A DNA stretch of 64,000 nt from Deltaproteobacteria bacterium (GCA_021781535.1 JAJXWO010000002.1:62001-126000), one strand, 5' to 3'; positions 40,501 through 52,175 are shown, counted from the first letter of the stretch. Translations and numbers: made by a program. The notes: generated from the letters alone by a model not told the origin.

Positions 40501-40655
40501 TGGGGACCGGCGTAGGCTCTGAACTCCGCAGGCCTCTTGGTATATCCATCATCGGCGGACTGGTGATCAGCCAGATTCTGACCCTCTATACCACCCCGGT
40601 TATCTACCTGGCGTTTGACCGGATGGCGCGACGACTGCGGCATCGGCGTAACTGA
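37578..40655 (+). CDS. RND multidrug efflux transporter (MdtB-like)
   Basis: 1025 aa; '[16 protein letters not shown]', '[16 protein letters not shown]', '[19 protein letters not shown]'. Confidence 0.95.
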   Translation: MNFSRIFILRPVATTLLMIAIILAGAVAYKQLAVSALPQVDYPTIQVRTFYPGASSDVMASSVTAPLERQFGQMPGLTQMTSASSHGSSVITLQFALELPLDVAEQQVQAAINAGFNFLPKDLPNPPVYSKVNPADTPILTLALSSDSLPLPKVEDLADTRFAQKISQLPGVGLVSISGGQRPAVRIHANPTALASYGLTLEDLRAALVAANVNQAKGSFDGPRQSYIIGANDQLFTSEQYRSLVIAYKNGAPVLLKDIADAIDDTENVNQAAWMNSTPAVIVNIQRQPGANVIEVVNRVKKLLPQLQAALPASVMVTPLTDRTVTIRESVKDVQFELLLSVALVVLVIFLFLRNLPATAIPSVAVPLSLVGTFGVMYLLDYSLNNLTLMALTISTGFVVDDAIVMIENISRYVEEGETPLEAALKGAKQIGFTILSLTVSLIAVLIPLLFMGDVVGRLFREFAVTLGITILISALVSLTLTPMMCARILKHVPDERQGRFYHATGQFFERMIASYGRSLQWVLRHQTATLFVAVGTLLLTVLLYVIIPKGFFPVQDTGAIQGISEASQAISFPAMAERQQALATVILEDPAVESLSSFIGVDGTNTTLNSGRIQINLKPLSMRDATATDVIRRLQPKLAQVEGITLFMQSVQDLTVDARVSHTQYQFTLETPNSDELTTWAPRVVEGMQQLDELRDVSSDQQDQGLRVMMNMDRATAARFGVTPQNIDDALYDAFGQRQVSTIFTELNQYRVILTVKPQFRQDPGGLQALYVRSTGGGQVPLSAIASATETKGPLVINRQGQFPAVTTSFNLAPGVSLGPAVDAIESAIRRLGLPASIKGSFQGTAQAFKASLSNEPILILAALITVYIVLGVLYESYIHPLTILSTLPSAGVGAVLSLMLFRQDLTVIAIIGIILLIGIVKKNGIMMVDFALDAERVEGKSPQEAIYQACLLRFRPIMMTTMAALLGALPLAMGTGVGSELRRPLGISIIGGLVISQILTLYTTPVIYLAFDRMARRLRHRRN

Positions 40656-40726
40656 AATGTGGAAGGTATATTATTGCCATGGTGAACGTATAATAATTTT
40701 CAGCTGAAAGTGAGGCAACCCGCGCG

Positions 40727-41080
40727 GTGAGACATGATCCCGATAGTAACCATACGGATTCAAAACTGTTTTTTGAAGAGGATATAAGCGTTCACATTTT
40801 CACTGTCTCGGCGGCGATGGTCGGCGTCTGTATGACGGTCATCGGATTAATTCGAGTGATGATCACGATCAAGAAGGTTGACGCTCTGGCTGATGATCTC
40901 CTTGGAATAGATGCAGTGCTGTTTCTCGCGTCGTGTCTCCTGTCATATTGGGCGATGCGAACGCGAAAGTATTGCCGGATGCATCGAATCGAGCGTGCTG
41001 CCGATGGTGTGTTTATTCTGGCTTTAATACTGATGGTTGCGATCTGTCTGTTCGTTGTCTATGCAATTGATATCTTATGA
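40727..41080 (+). CDS. Small integral membrane protein between the two RND pump genes
   Basis: 117 aa, GTG/ATG region start, three hydrophobic segments. Confidence 0.7.
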   Translation: MRHDPDSNHTDSKLFFEEDISVHIFTVSAAMVGVCMTVIGLIRVMITIKKVDALADDLLGIDAVLFLASCLLSYWAMRTRKYCRMHRIERAADGVFILALILMVAICLFVVYAIDIL

Positions 41081-41187
41081 TGCGCACTATTGCGCAAGCA
41101 CGTCGTAATGGATCTGCAATGGTTAACTCTCCGCTTACATGGCGACCCCGTGCTGAAGGCAGGCATGAAAGTGATTAAGAAACCGCA

Positions 41188-44100
41188 ATGAACGTTTCTG
41201 CCACCTTCATACGCCGTCCGGTGGCCACCACGTTACTGACTCTGGGACTCGTGCTGGCCGGTGTATTTGCATTCCGGCTCCTGCCGGTATCGCCGCTTCC
41301 CCAGGTTGACTTCCCGACCATCTCGGTTTCCGCCTCACTGCCCGGCGCCGACCCTCAGACCATGTCCACCTCGGTAGCCGCGCCCCTGGAGCGACAGTTC
41401 GGCCGGATAGCCGGTGTGGCCGAGATGACATCTGTCAGCAATCGCGGCAATACCAGCATTACCATTCAATTTGATATGGACCGGGATATCAACGGCGCGG
41501 CGCGGGATGTTCAGGCGGCCATCAATGCTGCCCGGAGTTACCTGCCGGCAAATCTCCCGAGCAATCCGTCCTATCGCAAGGTCAACCCGGCGGATGCGCC
41601 GATCATGATTCTGTCGCTTACCTCGGACAGTGTCAGCAAGCCCAGGATGTACGATGCCGCCTCGTCGATTCTTGCGCAAAAGTTGTCACAGGTAAAAGGT
41701 GTCGGCCAGGTATTCGTCGGCGGTGGGGCACTGCCGGCGGTCCGGGCGGAACTGAATCCACTGGCTCTTAACAAGTATGGCATCAGCTTGGCTCAGGTCC
41801 GCGGCGTCCTGGCAGGCACCAATGTCAATCGCCCCAAGGGGATGCTTTCCAATGACACCACCGCGTGGGAAATCCACGCCAATGACCAACTGAAGAAAGC
41901 GGCCGACTATCGGGACCTGGTGGTCAGCTACCGTTCCGGGGCAGCGGTACGACTGACCGATGTTGCCGACGTGGAAGATTCGGTGGAAGACCTGCGGGTC
42001 AGCGGCTTTGTTAACGGCATGCCGGCGGTAATGGTGATTATTTTCCGGCAACCGGGCGTCAATATCATCGATACCGTTGACAGTATCCGCGCCATGCTGT
42101 CGCAAATGGCGGCCTCTCTGCCGGGAGGCGTCAAGCTCTCCGTCGTGCTTGACCGGACCCCCCCCATTCGTGGTTCCCTCCATGACGTAGAAGTCTCACT
42201 GCTCTTGTCCGGAATGCTGGTGATTCTTGTCGTATTCTTCTTTCTCCGCAATATCCGGGCGACCGTGATACCTGCCGTGGCGGTCGCCTCATCCATCATC
42301 GGAACGTTTGCAGTCATGTACCTGTTCGGATACTCCCTGGATAATCTCTCCCTGATGGCCCTGACTATTGCAACCGGTTTCGTGGTCGATGACGCCATCG
42401 TCGTGCTGGAAAACGTTATCCGTTATCGTGAGATGGGGCAGTCCCCGCTTCAGGCGGCTCTTTCCGGCAGCAGGGAAATTGCCTTCACGGTACTCTCGAT
42501 GAGCGCTTCGCTGGTGGCCGTCTTCCTCCCCATTCTTCTCATGGGGGGCATGGTAGGGCGTCTGTTTAGGGAATTCGCCGTGACCCTGTCCGCTGCGATT
42601 ATCGTCTCTCTGGTCATATCGCTCACGACGACCCCGATGATGTGCGCCACCATCCTCAGGGATGACGGATCGAAGCCCCACGGCAGGTTCTACCGGGTCA
42701 GCGGACGAATATTCGACTGGATGCACGGCCATTACGAAACCTCGCTGCAGTGGGCATTGAGGCATACCCGGGTCATGCTAGGACTGACAGTGGCAACAGT
42801 CGTGGCGAGCATCTCCCTGTTTGTCATTGTTCCCAAGGGGTTTTTCCCGGAACAGGATACCGGCAGAATCGCCGGGAGTATCCAGGCTGCCCAGGACATC
42901 TCGTTTCAGGCGATGCGAGCCAAGTTGATCCAGGTTGTGGACATTGTCAAGAAGGACCCGGATGTCGAATATGTGATCGGTTTTACCGGAGGCGGAGGGG
43001 GCTCGACAGTCAACTCGGGGCGCATGTTCATCACGCTCAAGCCGTTCGAAAAGCGGACCGTAACGGCTATGCAGGTTATCGCCCGGTTGCGCAAGAAGCT
43101 GGCCCATATCCCGGGCGCCCCCACCTTTTTACAACCGGTCCAGGATCTGAGGGTCGGTGGTCGGATAAGCAATGCCCTCTACCAGTACACGCTGCAGGGC
43201 GAAAATGTCACCGAACTGAATGCCTGGGGACAGAAAATACTGCAAAAGATGCGCAGCATGCCTGTCCTGGCAGATGTGAACAGTGACCAGCAAAATAGCG
43301 GACTGGAGGCGGACCTGGTTATTGACCGGCCTACGGCCTCACGACTGGGCATAACGCCTCAACAGATTGATGAAGCGCTCTATGACGCCTTTGGCCAGCG
43401 CCAGGTGTCCGTCATCTATACGCCGCTTAACCAGTACCATGTGGTTATGGAGGCGGCTCCCGCTTTCTGGCAGCAGCCGGACACGCTGAAGGAGATCTAT
43501 GTGCTCTCCTCAAAAGGTATCATGGTTCCGCTTTCAGCCTTTACCTCGTACAAAACGAGCGCCGGTTCCCTGGCGGTTAACCACCAGAGCCAGTTTCCCG
43601 CAATAACCACGTCCTTTAATCTTGCTCAGGGAGTCTCGCTGGGGGCGGCTGTCGCTGCTATAGAAAAAGCCACCCGCGAGCTTGGTTTGCCGTCGAGTAT
43701 CAGAGGGAAATTTGCCGGCACTGCCCAGGCTTTCCAGGATTCTCTCAAAACGCAGCCGCTCCTGATTCTGGCTGCGCTGGTGGCGGTGTACATCGTGCTG
43801 GGCATACTCTATGAGAGCTACATCCATCCCCTGACCATACTTTCGACGCTCCCATCAGCCGGCGTGGGAGCTGTGGCCGCCTTGATGGTATTTGGCTCCG
43901 ACCTGAACCTGATCGCCATTATCGGCGTGATTCTGCTGATCGGCATCGTCAAGAAAAACGGCATTCTGATGGTGGACTTTGCTCTTGCGGTTCAGCGAAG
44001 GGAGGGGAAACTGCCGAGAGAGGCAATATACGAGGCATGTCTGCTCCGCTTCCGCCCCATCATGATGACCACTATGGCGGCCCTCTTTGGCGCTCTGCCC

Positions 44101-44307
44101 CTGGCTCTTGGCACCGGAGTTGGTTCTGAACTCAGGCGGCCACTCGGGATTTCCATTGTGGGCGGGCTGATATTCAGCCAGATGTTGACTCTCTATACCA
44201 CCCCGGTGGTGTACCTGTACCTCGACCGTTTCCGGGCGTGGCGCGAAAAGAAACGGCACGGGCATCAGATTGCGAAAGGTCCACGATTGAAACGGGAGGA
44301 CTTGTGA
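41188..44307 (+). CDS. RND multidrug efflux transporter (MdtC-like)
   Basis: 1039 aa paralogue of upstream pump; '[17 protein letters not shown]'. Confidence 0.95.
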   Translation: MNVSATFIRRPVATTLLTLGLVLAGVFAFRLLPVSPLPQVDFPTISVSASLPGADPQTMSTSVAAPLERQFGRIAGVAEMTSVSNRGNTSITIQFDMDRDINGAARDVQAAINAARSYLPANLPSNPSYRKVNPADAPIMILSLTSDSVSKPRMYDAASSILAQKLSQVKGVGQVFVGGGALPAVRAELNPLALNKYGISLAQVRGVLAGTNVNRPKGMLSNDTTAWEIHANDQLKKAADYRDLVVSYRSGAAVRLTDVADVEDSVEDLRVSGFVNGMPAVMVIIFRQPGVNIIDTVDSIRAMLSQMAASLPGGVKLSVVLDRTPPIRGSLHDVEVSLLLSGMLVILVVFFFLRNIRATVIPAVAVASSIIGTFAVMYLFGYSLDNLSLMALTIATGFVVDDAIVVLENVIRYREMGQSPLQAALSGSREIAFTVLSMSASLVAVFLPILLMGGMVGRLFREFAVTLSAAIIVSLVISLTTTPMMCATILRDDGSKPHGRFYRVSGRIFDWMHGHYETSLQWALRHTRVMLGLTVATVVASISLFVIVPKGFFPEQDTGRIAGSIQAAQDISFQAMRAKLIQVVDIVKKDPDVEYVIGFTGGGGGSTVNSGRMFITLKPFEKRTVTAMQVIARLRKKLAHIPGAPTFLQPVQDLRVGGRISNALYQYTLQGENVTELNAWGQKILQKMRSMPVLADVNSDQQNSGLEADLVIDRPTASRLGITPQQIDEALYDAFGQRQVSVIYTPLNQYHVVMEAAPAFWQQPDTLKEIYVLSSKGIMVPLSAFTSYKTSAGSLAVNHQSQFPAITTSFNLAQGVSLGAAVAAIEKATRELGLPSSIRGKFAGTAQAFQDSLKTQPLLILAALVAVYIVLGILYESYIHPLTILSTLPSAGVGAVAALMVFGSDLNLIAIIGVILLIGIVKKNGILMVDFALAVQRREGKLPREAIYEACLLRFRPIMMTTMAALFGALPLALGTGVGSELRRPLGISIVGGLIFSQMLTLYTTPVVYLYLDRFRAWREKKRHGHQIAKGPRLKREDL

Positions 44308-45725
44308 AAATAATCGCTGTAACTATCCGGATTATCTTGTTTTTCTGCTTGTTGTTGCCAGTCGCCTGCACGGTTGGCCCGGACTATGTCAAGCCGACCG
44401 CGGTTGAGACAATGCCGACAGCATACAAGGAGCTTGAAGGGTGGAAGGTGGCGCAGCCCCGGGACGGCACAATGAGCGAACGGTGGTGGGAGTTGTACAA
44501 TGACCCCGAGTTGAATACCCTTGAGGGGCGGGTTGCGATTTCAAACCTCAACATCGCTTCATCCGAGGCCCAATATCGGCAGGCGCGCGCGGTGGTACAT
44601 GCTGCAAAGGCCGGCTATTATCCATCACTCTCGATCGGCGCTTCGGCAACACGATCAAAAAGTTCCGGAAACCTTGGTGTCGTAAGCGGTGCCGGACGTA
44701 CTGTTTCCAATTTTCAACTTCCGCTGGATGCCGCATGGGAACTCGATATTTGGGGCAGGATACGCCGTGGAGTCGAAGCAAGCGAGGCCGGCGCCCAGGC
44801 AAGCGCTGCAGATCTTGCTGCGGCGACCCTGAGTGCCCAGGCGGAATTAGCGAGCGACTATTTTCAGATGAGAATACTGGACAGCCAGAGACAGCTGCTT
44901 GGCGATACCACAGATGTGTACCGTAAATCCCTTGAAGTGGTGAAATATCGTTATGCTGCAGGGGTAGCGGCAAAATCGGATGTGCTCCAGGCCGAGACGC
45001 AGCTCAAAAGCACCGAAGCACAGATGATCGATCTCGGTGTGCAGCGTGCGCAACTGGAACACGCCATCGCTCTGTTACTCGGCAAGGCACCCGCAGTTTT
45101 TTCTCTGCCGCAGGTGTCACGGACGTTCGTTATTCCATTCATCCCGACGGGATTGCCTTCGGAGCTTCTCGAACGTCGCCCCGATATCGCTTCATCCGAG
45201 AGGAGGATGGCAGCGGCTAATGCTCAGATCGGAATTGCCACGTCCGCTTATTTTCCGACCATCAAGCTGTCTGCTGCGGCCGGTTTTGAAGCATCGAGCC
45301 TTGCCTCGTGGTTTTCCTGGCCGAGCCGCTTCTGGTCGGTTGGCCCTGCCGTTTCTGCCGCCCTGTTCGATGGCGGATTGCGCGCGGCCCAGACGGACCA
45401 GGCGAAAGCAGCTTATGACGCTGCGGTGGCATCATACCGTGAGACGGTGTTGACAGGTTTTCAGGAAGTCGAGGACAATCTGGCGGCGCTCCGCGTTCTG
45501 GAAGAAGAATCACTGATCCAGAAGCAGGCGGTACAGGCGGCACAACAGGTCGTACATATTACCGCGAACCAGTACCAGGCCGGAACCGTGGCCTATCTTA
45601 ACGTGCTTGTCGCCCAATCGGTTGCTCTGGAGAATGAACGAACCGCTCTGGGCCTCGTTGGCCGAAGGCTTGCCGCCAGCGTCTTGCTGGTTAAGGCGTT
45701 AGGTGGAGGATGGTTTGCAAAATGA
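44304..45725 (+). CDS. NodT-family outer-membrane efflux lipoprotein
   Basis: GTG start at 44304 (GTGA overlap with pump stop, GGAGGA RBS); 'LPVACTVGPDYVKP', 'LLERRPDIASSERRMAAANAQIGIATSAYFPTI'; ORF-track start 44238 is an extension. Confidence 0.93.
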   Translation: MKIIAVTIRIILFFCLLLPVACTVGPDYVKPTAVETMPTAYKELEGWKVAQPRDGTMSERWWELYNDPELNTLEGRVAISNLNIASSEAQYRQARAVVHAAKAGYYPSLSIGASATRSKSSGNLGVVSGAGRTVSNFQLPLDAAWELDIWGRIRRGVEASEAGAQASAADLAAATLSAQAELASDYFQMRILDSQRQLLGDTTDVYRKSLEVVKYRYAAGVAAKSDVLQAETQLKSTEAQMIDLGVQRAQLEHAIALLLGKAPAVFSLPQVSRTFVIPFIPTGLPSELLERRPDIASSERRMAAANAQIGIATSAYFPTIKLSAAAGFEASSLASWFSWPSRFWSVGPAVSAALFDGGLRAAQTDQAKAAYDAAVASYRETVLTGFQEVEDNLAALRVLEEESLIQKQAVQAAQQVVHITANQYQAGTVAYLNVLVAQSVALENERTALGLVGRRLAASVLLVKALGGGWFAK

Positions 45726-45853
45726 CGGTGACCTGGGTGGGGATAATTGTTTGTGGTGTGGGTGATCTGCGATAGCAGTCTCAAGTGATTATGTGGAGGT
45801 TTGGCACAATATAAAGCCACCCAGTACTTTTTATACTGCGTGGCTGATATTTT

Positions 45854-45930
<77 letters not shown>

Positions 45931-46061
45931 ATAGTTAACGCATTACTGTGTTCTGACTGTACTCTGAGTGCGGAACTATACCGTTACCTGTCATTATTGT
46001 CAAGAGTTGTGGCTGTAAGGGGGGACGCAACTACTGGATATAATAATCAGTTTCATAAAGA

Positions 46062-46138
46062 TGGTACGCCCGGACCGATTCGAACGGCCGACACCCAGGT
46101 TCGAAGCCTGGTGCTCTATCCAGCTGAGCTACGGGCGC
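46062..46138 (-). tRNA. tRNA-Arg(TCG)
   Basis: Reverse strand GCGCCCGTAGCTCAGCTGGATAGAGCACCAGGCTTCGAACCTGGGTGTCGGCCGTTCGAATCGGTCCGGGCGTACCA. Confidence 0.94.
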
Positions 46139-46448
46139 ATACTTTAATCATAATCAGAAAACCATATCATACCTGGTTTGAAAACTAAAATGATTTTCTA
46201 TGACAGACGTTATTTTTACAAATAAGTTGCTGCCTTCACCCGTTCATTTTTGGTATCGCTCGTTAAACAAACTCATATGCTGGGCTGTTTCATTCCATGG
46301 CCACAGATCAATGAGCCGGCGCCATAGAACTATAACTTGCGGCTTGAAGATGAAAAAAATTTACATCAGGAAGGGGTTTATGGTAATAAATATTGGTTTG
46401 CATCGATAAAATTTTTTGAGTGCTGATGCTGGCAGGGAGTCAAGCTGG

Positions 46449-48503
46449 ATGAAAATGCACAAATATTCAATTTCAAATTCTCTTTCCTCGTTAAATACCC
46501 TTGCGGTTGGTGCCGATCCCTTGCCTGTGGAAAAAGTTCCCGGTAAAGTCCATCACCTTCCTCCCACGATCTGGAAAAAAATGGTTGGTGATGCTCAGAG
46601 TCCACTGGATAAGGCTATTGAACGGACCCGGGATCTTTTTTTTCGCATACAGTTGCCCGAAGGCTACTGGTGGGCAGAGCTGGAATCTAACGTAACAATT
46701 ACGTCTGAATATATCATGTTGTTTCATTTTCTTGGCATGGTCGATAGACTTCGCGAACGGAAGATGGCGCATTATATTTTGAGCAAGCAGACGGAGGAGG
46801 GATCCTGGTCGATCTGGTTTGGTGGCCCGGGAGAACTGTCGGCAACGATTGAGGCATATTTTGCATTAAAGTTGGCGGGGTATTCTGCTGGCGACCCTGC
46901 CATGTGCAAGGCCCGTGACTTCATTCTTTCCAAGGGCGGAATACTCAAGGCGCGTGTATTTACAAAAATATTTCTGGCGTTGTTTGGCGAATTTTCCTGG
47001 TTGGGTGTGCCGTCAATGCCTATTGAGCTTATGCTGCTTCCGGAATGGGCATACTTCAATGTGTATGAATTTTCCAGCTGGTCACGTGCGACGATTATTC
47101 CGCTTTCGATTGTGATGTCGGAAAAACCGGTTCGAAAACTGCCTCCACGATCCAGGGTGCAGGAACTTTTTGTACGTCCGCCCCGTGCAACTGATTACAC
47201 ATTTTCCCGCCAAGATGGAATCTTTAGCTGGAAGAATTTTTTTATCGGTGCAGATCACCTGCTGAAAATCTATGAGTCATCTCCCATCCGTCCATTTAAG
47301 AAAAAATCCGTTGCTCTTGCTGAACAGTGGGTTCTGAATCATCAGGAGTCGAGTGGTGATTGGGGTGGGATCCAGCCGGCGATGCTCAACTCAATCCTGG
47401 CTCTGCACTGCCTCGGGTATGCCAATGATCATCCGGCGGTAATAAATGGGCTTGAAGCACTGGCAAACTTCTGTATCGAGGACGAAGAGAGCCTGGTACT
47501 GCAGTCATGCGTTTCGCCTGTATGGGACACTGCGCTGGTACTGGTTGCGATGCAGGAAGCGGGTGTCCCGGCTGATCACCCGGCTCTGGTTAAATCCGCT
47601 CAGTGGCTGTTGGACCGGGAGGTGCGCTTTAAAGGTGACTGGCAGATCAAATCTCCCGATCTTGAACCGGGCGGATGGGCGTTTGAGTTTTTGAATGACT
47701 GGTATCCGGACGTTGATGATTCCGGGTTTGTCATGCTTGCACTGAGGGATACCAAAGTCAGAGATGAAAAGCAGAAGGAACAGGCCATAAAGCGCGGCAT
47801 TACCTGGTGTATCGGAATGCAGAGCGAAAATGGCGGGTGGGGCGCGTTTGATAAAGACAACACAAAACATCTGCTGAACAAGATACCCTTTGCCGACCTG
47901 GAGGCTTTGATAGACCCGCCGACAGCTGATCTTACCGGTCGCATGCTCGAACTTATCGGTACATTCAATTTCCCTGACAGCCATTCGGTCGTTGCCAGGG
48001 CACTTGAATTCATAAAGGCAGAACAAGAGCCTGAAGGGCCGTGGTGGGGGCGTTGGGGGGTCAATTATATTTATGGTACCTGGTCCGTTCTGGGAGGACT
48101 GGCGGCTATTGGCGAAGATATGACTCAGCCGTACATCAAAAAGGCGGTCAATTGGTTCAAGTCCAAGCAGAATCTTGATGGCGGGTGGGGAGAGGTTTGT
48201 GAGTCGTATAATGACCGGTCTCTTATGGGCTGCGGGCCAAGTACTCCGTCGCAAACCGGCTGGGCGCTTCTCTCGCTGTTTTCAGCCGGAGAGGTGCATT
48301 CAAAAGCTGTTACGAGGGGCATTGAGTATCTTGTCGCAACTCAGAATCAGGATGGTTCGTGGGATGAGGATGCTTTCACCGGGACAGGCTTCCCCAAGTT
48401 TTTCATGATTAAATACCATATTTACCGTAATTGCTTTCCCTTGACAGCACTTGGCAGATATCGCCGCCTGTTACTTGAAAGTACACAAAACCCTGCTTCG
48501 TGA
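46449..48503 (+). CDS. shc: Squalene-hopene cyclase
   Basis: 'GEFSWLGVPSMPIELMLLPEW', 'PDVDDSGFVMLAL' (DxDD-type motif), QW repeats 'QNLDGGWGE', 'QNQDGSWDE'. Confidence 0.95.
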   Translation: MKMHKYSISNSLSSLNTLAVGADPLPVEKVPGKVHHLPPTIWKKMVGDAQSPLDKAIERTRDLFFRIQLPEGYWWAELESNVTITSEYIMLFHFLGMVDRLRERKMAHYILSKQTEEGSWSIWFGGPGELSATIEAYFALKLAGYSAGDPAMCKARDFILSKGGILKARVFTKIFLALFGEFSWLGVPSMPIELMLLPEWAYFNVYEFSSWSRATIIPLSIVMSEKPVRKLPPRSRVQELFVRPPRATDYTFSRQDGIFSWKNFFIGADHLLKIYESSPIRPFKKKSVALAEQWVLNHQESSGDWGGIQPAMLNSILALHCLGYANDHPAVINGLEALANFCIEDEESLVLQSCVSPVWDTALVLVAMQEAGVPADHPALVKSAQWLLDREVRFKGDWQIKSPDLEPGGWAFEFLNDWYPDVDDSGFVMLALRDTKVRDEKQKEQAIKRGITWCIGMQSENGGWGAFDKDNTKHLLNKIPFADLEALIDPPTADLTGRMLELIGTFNFPDSHSVVARALEFIKAEQEPEGPWWGRWGVNYIYGTWSVLGGLAAIGEDMTQPYIKKAVNWFKSKQNLDGGWGEVCESYNDRSLMGCGPSTPSQTGWALLSLFSAGEVHSKAVTRGIEYLVATQNQDGSWDEDAFTGTGFPKFFMIKYHIYRNCFPLTALGRYRRLLLESTQNPAS

Positions 48504-48573
48504 TCAGTCTGTCGGCTGCAATCACCAGTGAAAGTCCTGCTAAAATGAAAATGATATTTTCCTTGTTTGTACT

Positions 48574-49563
48574 ATGAAGACATTTGTTACCGGTGCTACC
48601 GGTTTTATCGGTGCCAGTATCGTTCGAGAACTGCTGAAGGATGGCCGGGAAGTGCGGGCTCTGGTGAGACCAGCTTCAAACCGTGCCAATTTGAAAGGGC
48701 TTGATGTAGAGCTTTGGCAGGGAGATCTTCTTGACGCTCCCGGATTAAGCCGCGGGCTTAAAGGGTGTGATGTCCTGTATCATGCCGCTGCTGATTATCG
48801 CCTCTGGACCCGTAACCCAGAGGAAATGTTCCGCACCAATGTGGGGGGTACAACCGCTGTTCTGGAAGCGGCACTGGAAAACAATATCTCACGGGTTGTC
48901 TATACCAGCAGCGTCGGGACGCTGGGAAATACTGGGGATGGCGTGCCCGGAACGGAAGATACGCCCGTATCGCTTGCACATATGGTTGGTCCATACAAGA
49001 AAAGCAAATTTCTCGCCGAACGTGAAGCGGAAAAGTTTATTGCCCGTGGATTGCCATTGGTAATAGTTAACCCTTCGACCCCGGTGGGACCGTGGGACAT
49101 AAAACCTACTCCCACAGGGAAAATAATCGTCGATTTCTTAAAACGGATGATGCCTGCCTATCTCGATACCGGCCTCAATTTGATTGCCGTTGAGGAGTGT
49201 GCCCGCGGGCATATTCTGGCCGAACAAAAAGGGTGTCCCGGCCGAAAATACATACTGGGTAACGCCAATCTTTCCTTGCGTGATATTTTCACGATGCTTC
49301 AGGAAATAACCGGGATTCCTGCTCCAAGAGTCCGACTGCCGTATACTTCGGTGCTCATGGCGGCCTGGCTCAATGAGGGGTTTTCCCGAATAACCGGACG
49401 TGAACCGCTGATTCCGCTGGCGGGAGTCCGGATGGCAGCGCACCATATGTATTTTGACTCGGGAAGGGCGGTTCGGGAACTCGGTCTCCCGCAGACACCT
49501 GTAAAGAACGCTCTGGAAAGAGCGGTGGAATGGTTCCGTATAAACGGCTATGCACAGAAATAG
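48574..49563 (+). CDS. hpnA: Hopanoid-associated sugar epimerase (HpnA), NAD-dependent epimerase family
   Basis: 'MKTFVTGATGFIGASIVREL', 'YHAAADYRLWTRNPEEMFRTNVGGT', 'GPYKKSKFLAE'; adjacent to shc. Confidence 0.93.
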   Translation: MKTFVTGATGFIGASIVRELLKDGREVRALVRPASNRANLKGLDVELWQGDLLDAPGLSRGLKGCDVLYHAAADYRLWTRNPEEMFRTNVGGTTAVLEAALENNISRVVYTSSVGTLGNTGDGVPGTEDTPVSLAHMVGPYKKSKFLAEREAEKFIARGLPLVIVNPSTPVGPWDIKPTPTGKIIVDFLKRMMPAYLDTGLNLIAVEECARGHILAEQKGCPGRKYILGNANLSLRDIFTMLQEITGIPAPRVRLPYTSVLMAAWLNEGFSRITGREPLIPLAGVRMAAHHMYFDSGRAVRELGLPQTPVKNALERAVEWFRINGYAQK

Positions 49564-49576
49564 ATGAGGTGTCACA

Positions 49577-51442
49577 ATGCTTCTTGAATCCATAAACTCT
49601 CCGACCGACCTTAAAAAACTGAAACCGGAACAATTACCGGATCTTGCCGTTGAAATTCGTAAATTTCTACTGGAAACGGTTTCTGCTACCGGTGGTCATC
49701 TCGGTTCGAATCTAGGAACAGTCGAGCTGTCTATTGCGTTGCACTACTGTTTTGACTCCCCGAATGACAAAATAATCTGGGATGTCGGGCATCAGGCATA
49801 TACTCACAAGATTCTTACCGGACGTCGCGACCGCTTTCATACCCAACGCCAGTACAAGGGTATTTCCGGCTTTCCAAAACGGTGTGAGTCAGAGCATGAT
49901 GCATTCGGTGTCGGGCACTCTTCCACCTCCATCTCGGCAGGGCTTGGCATGGCTGTTGCCGACAGTCTCGACGGTAAGCGAAACCACTCGATTGCGGTGA
50001 TCGGAGACGGCTCACTGACCGGCGGGATGGCTTTTGAAGCGCTGAATCAGGCTGGACATCTCAAAAAAAACCTGATTGTCATTCTGAATGACAACGAGAT
50101 GTCAATTTCAAAGAATGTTGGAGCTTTTTCCGCTTTTATTTCCCGTAAGATGACAGGCCGGTACTACCGTGATTTGAAAAAAGAGATTCAGGTATTATTC
50201 AAACATGTTCCTGCTTTTGGTACTGATATCCTCCATTTTGCCCGCCGCGCGGAAAACTCACTGAAGGGGTTTCTCACTCCCGGAGCTCTCTTTGAAGCGC
50301 TTGGTTTTGATTATCTCGGCCCTCTGGACGGTCATGATCTGCCGCAGTTGGTTGAGGTGTTCAAAAATATCAATGAACTTGACGGCCCGCTGTTGGTACA
50401 CATCATGACGACGAAAGGCAAAGGGTACAAGCCTGCCGAAGAGACCCCGGCCAAATATCATGGCGTTGGCGCCTTTGATGTCGCCACCGGTAAAGGGGCC
50501 GCCAAGCCGGCGGTCAAATCCTATACTGATCTGTTCGGCGAAACCCTGGTGCAATTGGCGGCGGAAGATCCAAAAATCATTGCGATAACTGCTGCAATGC
50601 CGGACGGAACAGGGCTCAGTCCGTTTTCGCAACGGTTTCCTGAACGGTTTTTTGATGTCGGCATAGCCGAACAACATGCAATGACGTTTGCGGCAGGCTT
50701 GGCTGCAGATGGCTTCAAGCCGGTAGTTGCAATATATTCAACCTTTGTCCAGCGTGCGTACGATCAGGTTTTTCACGATATCTGTCTGCAAAATTTGCCG
50801 GTAACCATAGCAATGGATCGCGCCGGCCTGGTGGGTGATGACGGCCCGACCCATCACGGAGTGTTCGATCTCTCATACTTGCGGCACCTGCCGGGAATCA
50901 GTGTGATGGCTCCCAAAGATGAGAATGAATTGCGGCATATGCTCAAAACAGCCGTCTATTCCGGTCAACCGATTGCGCTTCGTTACCCGAGAGGGGTAGG
51001 GTATGGCGTCGATCTGGATAGTGACCTTACGTGCCTCAAAATAGGAAAAGGCGAGCAGCTGCATGATGGCACTGACCTGACAATTGTTGCCGTCGGGGCA
51101 ACGGTCTATCCGGCGCTTCAAGCTGCAGATACACTCAATCTGAAGGGGATTTCCGCCGGGGTTATCAATGCCCGTTTTGTGAAGCCGCTTGATGCAGAGC
51201 TTATCCTGGGGGCCGCCCGCCGGACCGGCAGGATTATCACTGTGGAGGAAAATGCGCTGCAGGGCGGATTTGGCAGTGCCGTTCTGGAACTGTTACATGA
51301 CAATAACCTGCAGGATGTGAAGGTGCGGCGCCTTGGTCTTCCCGATCACTATATCGAACAGGGGAATCAGGCCCAGCTGCGCAAGGATGTCGGGATTGAT
51401 GCGGAAGGAATCACCGCAGCTGCTTTAGAATTCATGAAATGA
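49577..51442 (+). CDS. dxs: 1-deoxy-D-xylulose-5-phosphate synthase
   Basis: '[15 protein letters not shown]', '[18 protein letters not shown]', '[23 protein letters not shown]'. Confidence 0.97.
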   Translation: MLLESINSPTDLKKLKPEQLPDLAVEIRKFLLETVSATGGHLGSNLGTVELSIALHYCFDSPNDKIIWDVGHQAYTHKILTGRRDRFHTQRQYKGISGFPKRCESEHDAFGVGHSSTSISAGLGMAVADSLDGKRNHSIAVIGDGSLTGGMAFEALNQAGHLKKNLIVILNDNEMSISKNVGAFSAFISRKMTGRYYRDLKKEIQVLFKHVPAFGTDILHFARRAENSLKGFLTPGALFEALGFDYLGPLDGHDLPQLVEVFKNINELDGPLLVHIMTTKGKGYKPAEETPAKYHGVGAFDVATGKGAAKPAVKSYTDLFGETLVQLAAEDPKIIAITAAMPDGTGLSPFSQRFPERFFDVGIAEQHAMTFAAGLAADGFKPVVAIYSTFVQRAYDQVFHDICLQNLPVTIAMDRAGLVGDDGPTHHGVFDLSYLRHLPGISVMAPKDENELRHMLKTAVYSGQPIALRYPRGVGYGVDLDSDLTCLKIGKGEQLHDGTDLTIVAVGATVYPALQAADTLNLKGISAGVINARFVKPLDAELILGAARRTGRIITVEENALQGGFGSAVLELLHDNNLQDVKVRRLGLPDHYIEQGNQAQLRKDVGIDAEGITAAALEFMK

Positions 51443-51449
51443 GGATACA

Positions 51450-52175
51450 ATGACAGCTGAAGAAGCACGAAATAAAATCATATTTGCCCTGGATGTTCAT
51501 GGCCTGGACGATATCGACCGTTGGGCCGACACATTGGCGGGTAAAGTGGGAATGTTCAAGGTCGGCAAGGAGCTGTTCACTTCCTGTGGGCCTGCTGCGG
51601 TCAAGGCTGTTCAGCGTCATGGAGGCCAGGTTTTTCTTGATCTTAAATATCATGACATTCCGAATACCGTTGCGAGTGCGATGCTGGAAGCTGCCCGGCT
51701 TGGAGTCGTTCTGGCCAATTTACACGCGCTGGGTGGTGCCGAAATGATGGAAACTTGTGTGGCAGCCGTACACAAGGAGTTTAACGATGCAGAGCGTCCC
51801 CGGCTTCTCGCAGTAACAATTCTGACCTCATCCACTGCTCATACATTGCGGCAGGTGGGAATTGAACATTCAGTTCAGGATATGGTCGTGCGTCTGGCGC
51901 GGCTTGCCAAGGCATCCGGCATGGATGGTGTCGTCGCCTCACCGCTTGAGATTGGTTTGATCAGAGAGGCGTGCGGACCCGATTTCCTGATCGTTACCCC
52001 CGGGGTGCGTCCATCCTTTGCCGCCCTCGATGATCAAAAGCGTATTATGACTCCGACAGAGGCGATTTCAGCCGGAGCTGACTATCTGGTAGTTGGTCGT
52101 CCGATTGCCAAAGCGGCGAATCCCGTTCAAGCGGCAGAATTGATCGCAGCCGAGATCTTGGACGGTGCGGCATGA
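51450..52175 (+). CDS. pyrF: Orotidine-5'-phosphate decarboxylase
   Basis: 'FLDLKYHDIPNTVA', 'VTPGVRPS', 'GADYLVVGRPI'. Confidence 0.96.
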   Translation: MTAEEARNKIIFALDVHGLDDIDRWADTLAGKVGMFKVGKELFTSCGPAAVKAVQRHGGQVFLDLKYHDIPNTVASAMLEAARLGVVLANLHALGGAEMMETCVAAVHKEFNDAERPRLLAVTILTSSTAHTLRQVGIEHSVQDMVVRLARLAKASGMDGVVASPLEIGLIREACGPDFLIVTPGVRPSFAALDDQKRIMTPTEAISAGADYLVVGRPIAKAANPVQAAELIAAEILDGAA

